A stretch of DNA of 64,000 nucleotides, from assembly GCF_900250115.1 (NCBI RefSeq), contig NZ_LT984804.1:310001-374000 (forward strand), read 5' to 3'. Positions 54,885 through 61,824 of this stretch are shown one piece after another. Source of the DNA: Cupriavidus taiwanensis (GTDB lineage Bacteria; Pseudomonadota; Gammaproteobacteria; Burkholderiales; Burkholderiaceae). A model generated the notes under the pieces. The model was not told the DNA's origin, made no database searches, and saw only the letters and a list, made by a program, of their open reading frames with translations. The position numbers and the translations under genes are program-made. The stretch's first letter is position 1. Each line of letters starts with the position of its first letter.

Positions 54885-55235
54885 ATGATCGTTTGCTTGC
54901 GGCGCGTTGCGCATACCCGGTCGGGCGACAAGGGCAACACCTCGAATACGGCCGTGATTGCCTATGACCCGGCGTTCTATCCTTACCTGAAAGCGCAGCT
55001 CACCGCGCCGGCGTTCAAGGCCATGTTCGGTGGCGTGATCACGGGAGAGGTAGAGCGCTATGCCGTCGACGGCCTGCAGGCGCTGAACTTTGTCGCGCAC
55101 GGCGCGCTGGGCGGCGGCGTATCGCGCAGCCTGGCGCTCGACAATTACGGCAAGGCGCTGGCCAGCGCGGTGCTGCGCTTTGAACTCGACATCCCCGAGG
55201 CGCTCGCCGGACTGCTGCGCGGGCCGCCGGCCTGA
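54885..55235 (+). CDS. AtuA-associated small protein
   Basis: This 116-residue protein begins MIVCLRRVAHTRSGDKGNTS; the HTRSGDKGNT segment is the hallmark of the small domain that accompanies or is fused to AtuA/DUF1446 proteins. GGGCCAGCC precedes the ATG, 9 bp after the remnant of the AtuA gene. It is undamaged, but its partner is broken, so it probably has no function now unless another AtuA exists elsewhere. Confidence 0.85.
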   Translation: MIVCLRRVAHTRSGDKGNTSNTAVIAYDPAFYPYLKAQLTAPAFKAMFGGVITGEVERYAVDGLQALNFVAHGALGGGVSRSLALDNYGKALASAVLRFELDIPEALAGLLRGPPA

Positions 55236-55239
55236 CGCG

Positions 55240-56007
55240 CTAGCGCGGTCCGGCGCGCCGGGTCCAGGCGCTGCTGATGCGGCGCGCTTCATCCTTCAGG
55301 CGTCTGGCAAGACGCGCTTCGCGCGCGCGCAGCCGCTCGCTCAGCGCGGCAATGCTGAGCGCGCCGAGCGGCTGGCCTTCGTAGTCGAGAATCGGCACCG
55401 CGATGCCGCCCATGTGCTCGACCACCCAGTCGAGGAACATCACATGACCGCGCTCGCGCGCGGCTTGCGCCTCGCTGGCAATCAGGTCCGGCGTCAGCCG
55501 CGGGTAGGCCGCGAGCCTGCGCGAGGTGTGCTGCAAGCGCCTGGCCCGCTCCGCCGCCGGCAACCATGCCAGCACCGCCATGCTGCCCGCGCCCACGCCC
55601 AGGGGCCGGCGCGTGCCGACCTCGACATAGTTGGCACGGATCGCATAGGTGCCCAGCTCGATCTGCGTGCAGACCGATTCGCCGCGGCTGGCTTCGGTCA
55701 GCACGGCGGTGTCCTCGAATTCCTCCACCAGCCGCTCCAGGCTATGCCGGGCCAGCGCGCGCAGGTCGACGCGGCGCTGGGCCACGTCGGCAAGCTGGAA
55801 CACCTCGGCGCCGATGCCGAAGCGCCGCCGGGCATCGCGCGTGGCGAACCCTTTCGCGACCAGCATGTCCAGCAGGCGCGATGTTGCCGGGTCGAGTCCG
55901 GTGGCGCGCGCGACATCGGACAGGCGCCGGACCTGCGGATCGGAAAGCGCCCGCAGGATGGAGAGCGCGCGTTGCACCGGGGACGAGCGGGGGATGCGGT
56001 CGGGCAT
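55240..56007 (-). CDS. IclR family transcriptional regulator
   Basis: The 255-residue protein has an N-terminal winged helix (SPVQRALSILRALSDPQVRR, DVARATGLDPATSRLLDML) and a C-terminal IclR effector domain (AVLTEASRGESVCTQIEL, MAVLAWLPAAERARRLQ, AVPILDYEGQPLGALSIAAL). It converges on the broken Bug/AtuA genes with only 4 bp between the stops and probably once controlled them. Such Bug + AtuA + IclR sets recur in this group of bacteria, to my knowledge. Confidence 0.93.
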   Translation of the reverse strand: MPDRIPRSSPVQRALSILRALSDPQVRRLSDVARATGLDPATSRLLDMLVAKGFATRDARRRFGIGAEVFQLADVAQRRVDLRALARHSLERLVEEFEDTAVLTEASRGESVCTQIELGTYAIRANYVEVGTRRPLGVGAGSMAVLAWLPAAERARRLQHTSRRLAAYPRLTPDLIASEAQAARERGHVMFLDWVVEHMGGIAVPILDYEGQPLGALSIAALSERLRAREARLARRLKDEARRISSAWTRRAGPR

Positions 56008-56060
56008 GGTAAGGCCAGGCTGGCGGAGGCCTGCGCATCATCGCATGAACGGTTTCGTGC

Positions 56061-57014
56061 TCATGCAGGCACGGTTGCACGCGTTGTCCGGCTCTGGCGG
56101 CGGACCGCCTGAGGCGGTTGCCCGGTAGTACGCAGGAAGGCGCGCCGCATCCGCTCGCGGTCCGAGAATCCCACCTCGTCCGCAATGGCGTCAAGCGACA
56201 GGCGGCCTTTTTCCAGCATCAGCCTGGCGGCCTCCACGCGCAGGCGTTCGATCGCCTTGGCGGGCGACTGGCCGGTCTCGGCGCTGAAGGCCCGGCTGAA
56301 CTGGCGCGGGCTGAGCCCGGCGACGTCGGCCAGTTCGTCGACCGTCAGCGCCTTGCGCAAATTGGCGCTGGCATAGTCGATGGCCTTCTGGATCCGGTCG
56401 GACTTCGGGTCGAGGTCAAGCAAGGTGGAGAACTGCGACTGCCCTCCCGCGCGCCGATGGTAGATCACCAGCTTGCGCGCGACCGCGCGTGAGACCTCCT
56501 GGCCATGGTCCTTCTCGATCATGGCCAGCGCCATGTCGATGGTCGCGGTCATGCCGGCCGAAGTCCAGATCGGGCCGTCCACGATAAAGATCTGGTCCGC
56601 CTCGACGACCACCTTGGGGAAGTGCCGCTGCAGATCGTGCGCGAACCGCCAATGGGTGGTCGCGCGCCGGCCATCCAGCACGCCCGCGTGCGCCAGGATG
56701 AAGGCGCCGGTGCAAGGCGCGGCGATTCGCCGCGAGGTCTTCAGCGCGCGCCTGACAAACGCTGTCAGCGCCGCGGAAACCAGGTCGATTTCAACGCCGG
56801 AGCCGAACATGACCGTGTCGAACGCGGTCTTGCCGAACGGCTGCGACTCGACGCGGATACCTGCCGACGACATCACCAGTCCACCATGCTCGGAAAGCAC
56901 CGTCACGTCGTAGGCGCGTTCTTCGAGCACGACGTTCGCCAGTTCGAACGCGGTAACCGCCGCCAGGGCCAACACATAGAAGTTCGGGAATACGACAAAG
57001 CCGATGGTGTGCAT
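56061..57014 (-). CDS. GlxA family AraC-type regulator with DJ-1/PfpI domain
   Basis: A 317-residue protein. Residues about 1-170 form the DJ-1/PfpI-like domain (MHTIGFVVFPNFYVLALAAV, APCTGAFILAHAGVLDGRRA, TTHWRFAHDLQRHFP), with Cys in the usual elbow position. The C-terminal part has AraC motifs (ELADVAGLSPRQFSRAFSAE and ADEVGFSDRERMRRAFLRTT). GlxA-type regulators often sense quaternary amines or similar. I chose ATG at 57014. Divergent from an efflux-type MFS gene, its likely target. Confidence 0.92.
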   Translation of the reverse strand: MHTIGFVVFPNFYVLALAAVTAFELANVVLEERAYDVTVLSEHGGLVMSSAGIRVESQPFGKTAFDTVMFGSGVEIDLVSAALTAFVRRALKTSRRIAAPCTGAFILAHAGVLDGRRATTHWRFAHDLQRHFPKVVVEADQIFIVDGPIWTSAGMTATIDMALAMIEKDHGQEVSRAVARKLVIYHRRAGGQSQFSTLLDLDPKSDRIQKAIDYASANLRKALTVDELADVAGLSPRQFSRAFSAETGQSPAKAIERLRVEAARLMLEKGRLSLDAIADEVGFSDRERMRRAFLRTTGQPPQAVRRQSRTTRATVPA

Positions 57015-57059
57015 GGGTAGTCCTGATTGGGTGTCGCTGGGCGTGTCCTGAATTGACGG

Positions 57060-57086
57060 TATATATGACATTTGAGACGCGGTCAA
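57060..57086 (-). promoter_or_regulatory. Possible promoter for the GlxA-type gene
   Basis: On the minus strand TTGACC (57081-57086) and TATATA or TATACC (near 57058-57065) lie 15-17 bp apart. TTGAC at 57053 and GTCAA at 57082 also form inverted half-sites across this element. Confidence 0.35.
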
Positions 57087-57208
57087 CGATGACTATGATT
57101 TGCTGGCGGGTCACTACCGGAGCGGTCGAAGAGGTGGCCGCGCAGTAGGCCGCGGCGTATGCGCCGCTTCCGCGTTCGACCTCAACCGCGTTTCGCAAGA
57201 GCTTTCGT

Positions 57209-58396
57209 ATGGACCGTCGACTACTGATCCTGGCGCTGGGCATGTTCGCAATGGGCACCGACAACTTTGTCGTCGCCGGGATCCTGCCCAGCGTCGCGGC
57301 GTCGCTGCAGACATCGGTCAGCGTGGCAGGCCTGATGGTGACGTGCTACGCCTTGACCTATGCGGTAGCGGCGCCCGTGATGGCGGCCGTGGCCGGCGGC
57401 TTGCCGCGCAAGCTGCTGCTGGTCTCGGCGCTTGGCATCTTTGTCGTCGGCAACGCCATCAGCGCGCTCGCCACCGACGTGAGCTGGGTGCTGATGAGCC
57501 GGGCCCTGGCCGGGTTCGGCGCCGCGTTGTTTTCGCCCACCGCGCTGGGCGTTGCCGCGGCGCTAGCCTCACCGGAAAAACGCGGCCGCGCGCTCGCCAC
57601 CGTAACCGCCGGGCTCACGGGCGCTACCGCGCTGGGATCGCCGCTCGGCACGCTGATCGGCGGCTTCGGCGGCTGGCGGTCGACGCTGTGGTTTGTCACG
57701 GCGCTGGGGGCCCTGGCGATGATCGGCGTCTGGAGCCTGCTGCCGTCGGTTCCGCTGCCCGCCGCGGTCAGGCTGCGCGAGCGGCTCGCCCCGATGCGCG
57801 ACCCGCGCGTCGCGCTGACCTTGCTGACCTCGCTGTTCGCGTTCGGCGGATTCCTGATGGTCTACACATATGCCGGTGTGGTACTGGAGCCGGTGACGCA
57901 CGGCGACGAACGCATGCTCGCGGGCTTGTTCCTGCTGTGGGGCGTTGCCGCCACGGTCGGCAACCTGCTCGCCGGCCGCCTGGTGGACCGGTTCGACAGC
58001 CGCCATATCGTCAATGCGATGCTGTGGACTGCCATCTTCAATTTCTGTGCGCTGCCGTGGACTGCTGCGCATCCGGTCAGCGCCATCATCGCGCTGGTCA
58101 TCCGGGGCATCTGCGGATGGGGCCTCATCGTGCCGCAACAGCACCGGCTGGTGCAACTGTCGCCGCTGGTCGCGCCGCTGCTGCTGGCCCTGAACAATAC
58201 GGCCACTTATCTCGGCCTTGCCGGCTCGGGCGTGCTTGGCGCCATCGTGCTGCGGTCGACCGGCGGGCAGTACCTGAGTCTCTTCGCTGCCGCGATGATC
58301 GCGCTCGCGTTCGTGCTGACCGCAGCCGCGCATCGCCGCAGCGGCCGGCCGGCCGTGCATCATCGCGCCACCGCCGCACCGGCCGAAGCGTTGTGA
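57209..58396 (+). CDS. MFS transporter, drug-efflux (DHA1) type
   Basis: The 395-residue carrier has 12 predicted helices and starts RLLILALGMFAMGTDNFVVA, the beginning typical of AraJ/Bcr-type efflux MFS proteins; the helix 5 region reads TAGLTGATALGSPLGTLIGG (motif C-like glycine pattern of antiporters). Exporter of drugs or sugars is the likely role. Divergent from the GlxA-type regulator with 194 bp between, and followed by a good terminator. Confidence 0.93.
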   Translation: MDRRLLILALGMFAMGTDNFVVAGILPSVAASLQTSVSVAGLMVTCYALTYAVAAPVMAAVAGGLPRKLLLVSALGIFVVGNAISALATDVSWVLMSRALAGFGAALFSPTALGVAAALASPEKRGRALATVTAGLTGATALGSPLGTLIGGFGGWRSTLWFVTALGALAMIGVWSLLPSVPLPAAVRLRERLAPMRDPRVALTLLTSLFAFGGFLMVYTYAGVVLEPVTHGDERMLAGLFLLWGVAATVGNLLAGRLVDRFDSRHIVNAMLWTAIFNFCALPWTAAHPVSAIIALVIRGICGWGLIVPQQHRLVQLSPLVAPLLLALNNTATYLGLAGSGVLGAIVLRSTGGQYLSLFAAAMIALAFVLTAAAHRRSGRPAVHHRATAAPAEAL

Positions 58397-58421
58397 CGCG
58401 CGCTGGCCACCTCGTTTCCCC

Positions 58422-58456
58422 GCGCCGTTGCCGGCCACGTTAACGGCGCTTTTTTT
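58422..58456 (+). terminator. Rho-independent terminator after the MFS gene
   Basis: GCGCCGTT (58422-58429) and AACGGCGC (58442-58449) pair perfectly, with GCCGGC in the loop, and are followed by seven T. It ends the efflux gene 24 bp before the cupin gene. Confidence 0.9.
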
Positions 58457-58479
58457 AGTACTTCCTGTCCTCCATACCC

Positions 58480-58920
58480 ATGACACCTCGACATGCATTG
58501 CTTTCGATAATGGCCGCTGCCGGCCTGGCGTTTGCCGGGACCGCTGCCGCGCATGGCGCGCAACCGGCCGGCGCCGGCGATATCGTCAAGCCGAATTTCT
58601 CGCGCGCCATTTCCAACATTCCAGGTAAATCGCTGATCGCGGTGGAAGTCGTCTATCCGCCCGGAGGCGCTTCGTTGCCGCATACCCACGCCAGCTCGGC
58701 GTTCATCTACGCCTATGTGGTCTCGGGCCGCATCGCCAGCAAGGTGAACGACGAGCCGGAGCGCGTCTACAAGGCTGGCGAAGCATTCTTCGAGGAACCG
58801 GGCTCGCGCCATCGCGTGAGCCGTAATGCGGACCGGCGCAAGCCGGCCAAACTACTGGCCGTGTTCGTGGTGGATTCGCACGACACGGCGCTGACTACCC
58901 ACGACCAGCAGGGAGGTTGA
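58480..58920 (+). CDS. Secreted single-domain cupin protein
   Basis: A 146-residue protein with a signal peptide (LLSIMAAAGLAFAGTAAAHG) and one cupin barrel. Metal ligands are SLPHTHASSAFIYAYVVSGR, with two His but Ser/Ala before the usual Glu position, and GSRHRVSRN for the third His. Periplasmic cupins of this kind occur beside AhpD-like genes and may act in oxidative-stress or quinone protection, though this is not proven. It is 1 bp from the next gene, so the pair is co-translated. Confidence 0.88.
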   Translation: MTPRHALLSIMAAAGLAFAGTAAAHGAQPAGAGDIVKPNFSRAISNIPGKSLIAVEVVYPPGGASLPHTHASSAFIYAYVVSGRIASKVNDEPERVYKAGEAFFEEPGSRHRVSRNADRRKPAKLLAVFVVDSHDTALTTHDQQGG

Positions 58921-58921
58921 A

Positions 58922-59377
58922 ATGAGGCTGGACTACACCAAGGCGGCGCCGGGTGGCATGAAGGCGTTCGGGTCTGTCTATGGCTATGTCACGCAGTCAG
59001 GCCTGGACGATGTCCTGGTCGCGCTGGTCTATCTGCGCGTCAGCCAGATCAACGGCTGCGCCTATTGCCTGGACATGCATACCCGAGACCTGATCCGGCA
59101 CGGCGTCACGCCGGCAAAGCTGGCGCTCGTGCAAGCCTGGCACGAAGCGGGCACGTTGTTCAGCGAGCGCGAGAAGGCGGCCCTGGCCTGGGCGGAGTCG
59201 GTCACGCGCGTCGCGGATACCCAGGTGCCGGACGAACACTTCCAGCGTGCCGCTGCGGTATTCGGCGAGAAGGAACTCGCGGACCTGACCATGGCCATTG
59301 GCCTGATGAATGCGTTTAACCGGCTTGCCATCAGCTTCCGCCGTGCCCCGGATGCAGCATTGGCGGCGAACGCCTGA
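58922..59377 (+). CDS. Carboxymuconolactone decarboxylase/AhpD-like protein
   Basis: The 151-residue protein has the redox motif of the AhpD core (NGCAYCLDMHTRDLIRHG, a CxxC plus His), the usual site for peroxide reduction. The helical frame (LALVQAWHEAGTLFSEREKA and ELADLTMAIGLMNAFNRLAI) fits alkylhydroperoxidase AhpD-type proteins. GGGAGG precedes the ATG by a few nt. Operon with the secreted cupin gene; this one is cytosolic. Confidence 0.93.
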   Translation: MRLDYTKAAPGGMKAFGSVYGYVTQSGLDDVLVALVYLRVSQINGCAYCLDMHTRDLIRHGVTPAKLALVQAWHEAGTLFSEREKAALAWAESVTRVADTQVPDEHFQRAAAVFGEKELADLTMAIGLMNAFNRLAISFRRAPDAALAANA

Positions 59378-59649
59378 CGCGGTTGCGATCGGAGGCTGCG
59401 CGCCGGAATCTCTGAGCGCGACGACAGCCTTTCGGGGTCGCGCGGGATTGCGCTTCGGCGCAAGTCAGAATGAAATGCCGTCTAACTGCCTGCATGATCG
59501 GGCTACATCGCCCGCGACGTTTCTGTAAAAACACGCAGCCGTCGCCTAGTATGGATGCGCATGGCACTCGGTCGGACTGCATTGGCACGAGACCTCGACG
59601 TGGGTTTGCGGCCGTGCGATGTCAGTTCATTCGGCAGCAGGGGGAATCC

Positions 59650-60717
59650 TTGGACGAGTCGGCTCCGGACCGGTTTCAGATCCTCGCGCTCTCGGGCGGC
59701 GGCTTTCGCGGGCTGTACACGGCCAGGCTGCTTGCCGATTTCGAGGAGGAAATCGGCGCTCCGATCGCGACCCGGTTCGACCTGATCGCGGGGACCTCGA
59801 TCGGCGGGGTCATTGCGCTGGCGCTGGCGCTGGAACTGCCGGCAAGCCGCATCGTGGATCTGCTGACGCGGCACGGCGAGCAGATCTTCCAGCGGCGCTG
59901 GTCGCTGGCCGGCATCTGGCGCGCGCCGTTCGGCTCGCGCCGGCTGCTGGAACTGCTCTGCGCCGAGCATCTGTTCGGCGAACGCCTGCTCGGAGCCTGT
60001 GCGCACCGGGCGGTCATCCCCGCGATCAATTACTCCACCGGGCGGCCGCAGATTTTCAAGACGCCGCACCATGTCAATTTCAAGCGGGACTACAAGTTCC
60101 GCATCGCGGATATTGCGATGGCCACCAGTGCCGCGCCGGGCTACTTCGCGCGCTACACGTTCAACCACAACCAGTTCGTCGACGGCGGTCTTTACGCCAA
60201 TGCGCCGGGTCTGCTGGCCGTGCATGAAGCGCAGTACTCGCTGCTGCGATCGCCCGCCGACGTGCACGTCATGGCGATTGGAACGATGTCGTCGAAGTTC
60301 ACCGTGAACCCGCGCCGCAATCGCGAGGGCGGCACCTATGACTGGGGCGGCATCAATCCGGCCAACATGCCGCGGCGACTGTTCGGCCTGTCGATATCGG
60401 TCCAGGAAGCGCTGAGCGATTTCATGCTGTCGCATCTGCTGCCGGGGCGCTATGTGCTGGTCGACGATGATCTGACCGACCAGCGCGCGCGCGCCGTGGG
60501 CATGGACCGGGCCGACCACGCGGCACGGGAGGTGCTGCTCGGTGCGGCCTCGGAGCGGTCCAAGATCTGCATCGGCAGCCGCGAGTTCCAGCCGTTCCTG
60601 AGGCATCTCGCGCCCGCCCCGACCTTCTTTTACGGCGAGAACGAGAACGCCGGCGTGTTCGCGCGCCGCGGCATCGGTGCCACGGCGCAGGTGCACAGGA
60701 TTGCGCCGGCGCGGTAG
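59650..60717 (+). CDS. Patatin-like phospholipase, CapV-like
   Basis: A serine lipid hydrolase of 355 residues. The oxyanion motif is ALSGGGFRGLYTARLLADFE, the nucleophile is in GTSIGGV and the dyad Asp in FVDGGLYANAPG, and the layout agrees with CapV, the cGAMP-activated phospholipase of CBASS anti-phage systems. No cyclic-dinucleotide synthase, Cap2 or Cap3 gene lies within 4 kb on either side, so it is solitary or has another role. I prefer TTG at 59650, with AGGGGGA 5 nt before it; an in-frame ATG at 59551 has no ribosome site. Confidence 0.85.
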   Translation: MDESAPDRFQILALSGGGFRGLYTARLLADFEEEIGAPIATRFDLIAGTSIGGVIALALALELPASRIVDLLTRHGEQIFQRRWSLAGIWRAPFGSRRLLELLCAEHLFGERLLGACAHRAVIPAINYSTGRPQIFKTPHHVNFKRDYKFRIADIAMATSAAPGYFARYTFNHNQFVDGGLYANAPGLLAVHEAQYSLLRSPADVHVMAIGTMSSKFTVNPRRNREGGTYDWGGINPANMPRRLFGLSISVQEALSDFMLSHLLPGRYVLVDDDLTDQRARAVGMDRADHAAREVLLGAASERSKICIGSREFQPFLRHLAPAPTFFYGENENAGVFARRGIGATAQVHRIAPAR

Positions 60718-61026
60718 CCCCGGCTTACGCGACCGCGTGGAAGGGGCGGCGCAAGCCGTCCGGCATGGCGTCCGGCACGACGACCGGCTCCGGCCGGGCC
60801 GGCGCCGCGAGCGGCAGGTCCAGCAGCGCGCGCACGTCACGTTCGATCGTTGCCGGCGAGGCCGAGCGGCACAGGGTGCGGGCAAAGCGGGCGTCCAGGC
60901 CGGGCGGGTTTGCGGCAGGGCGGCAGACGCGGACCGGCGCGCATGCACGGCTGGCACCAGGGCGGCAGGCGTTACGTGTAACGTAACGTGTTACGCGGCC
61001 GGACCCGCGCCAGGCCGCGGGACCGG
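60718..61026. other. 309-bp region between convergent genes, with operator-like palindromes
   Basis: No gene with a usable start is seen, though the minus-strand frame ending at 60725 is open for a long way. The notable content is a block of two adjacent 12-bp dyads at 60971-60994, listed separately. Confidence 0.5.
60971..60994. repeat. Two adjacent 12-bp palindromes, GTTACGTGTAAC and GTAACGTGTTAC
   Basis: Each 12-mer has perfect 5-bp arms around GT; they abut without a gap. Tandem dyads of this sort are typical of repressor operators, for example of TetR-type proteins. The block lies 33 bp past the phosphopantetheinyl transferase stop. Confidence 0.5.
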
Positions 61027-61824
61027 TCAGCAGCGGTGCCACGTGAGACTCGCGTCCGGCAGCGCTACGGCCAGCGCCGCCCTGAAATCCGCGCCGGCAT
61101 CCAGGTCCAGGCAACTCCAGCCGGACATGGCCGTGCCATCGCGCGAAGCCCGCCAATGGCCCGCGCCGCGCTGCCAGTCGTCTTCCGTCGTGTACGCGCT
61201 GGGATCGGCCGAAAGGCCCGTGCCGAGCGCTTTCAGCAGCGCTTCCTTGCGCGTCCAGATGCTCAGCAGCGCATCGGCCGAAGCGGACCGCGCGCGCGCG
61301 AGCCGCTGCGCTTCCTGCGGGGAAAATATGCCGCGCCCGAATTCCGGGACGCCCGCGATGTTCTCGCCACCGGCACGCCGCTCCACGTCCACGCCGAGGC
61401 AGCAAGCCCGGGCGAAGGCCAGCAGCGCCAGTCCGTCGGTGTGGGACACGCTGAAAGCGAGCCGCGCCTGCGGCCATTGCAGCACCGGCTTGCCGAACGC
61501 CGATATCGTGAAGCGCAGCGCCTCGGGCCGGCAGTGCAGGTAGCCGCCGAGCAGCCAGCGCAGCAGCCCGCGCCGGGCGACATAGCCATTGCAATGCCTG
61601 GCGTGCCGGAAGGCCAGGGCGCGTGCGCGCTCGTCCGGCGCCAGCGTGTGGGCCAGCCGGGTGCATGCCGGATTGACCTGCGTGTCAGCCAGCTCCCATA
61701 CCTGCACCGCCCCGTCCGGCAACGCGAGGCGCTCCGGTTGCGGCAGCACCAGCGGCGCGGCAGCGCAAGCGCCTCGTGTGGCAAGGCCATCCTGTTGCAT
61801 GCTGTGCAAGGTCCGCGGCGTCAC
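61027..61824 (-). CDS. 4'-phosphopantetheinyl transferase (Sfp type)
   Basis: The 265-residue enzyme transfers phosphopantetheine from CoA to a carrier-protein serine. Motifs are AFSVSHTDGLALLAF, CLGVDVERRAG and FSPQEAQRLA with LLSIWTRKEALLKALGTGL, the Mg-binding Asp/Glu and the WxxKEA segment of the Sfp group. The GTG start overlaps the stop of the carrier-bearing synthetase in a 4-bp GTGA, so the two are made together and this enzyme most likely activates the neighbour's carrier domain. ATG at 61800 is an alternative. Confidence 0.92.
   Translation of the reverse strand: MTPRTLHSMQQDGLATRGACAAAPLVLPQPERLALPDGAVQVWELADTQVNPACTRLAHTLAPDERARALAFRHARHCNGYVARRGLLRWLLGGYLHCRPEALRFTISAFGKPVLQWPQARLAFSVSHTDGLALLAFARACCLGVDVERRAGGENIAGVPEFGRGIFSPQEAQRLARARSASADALLSIWTRKEALLKALGTGLSADPSAYTTEDDWQRGAGHWRASRDGTAMSGWSCLDLDAGADFRAALAVALPDASLTWHRC

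Noticed and set aside
59650..60717. A complete CBASS defence system
   Set aside because: Only the CapV-like phospholipase is present; the neighbours are an AhpD-like gene and a biosynthetic pair, with no cyclase.
60725..60970. A small minus-strand gene after the phosphopantetheinyl transferase
   Set aside because: The frame is open but has no start codon with a ribosome site and no recognisable domain.
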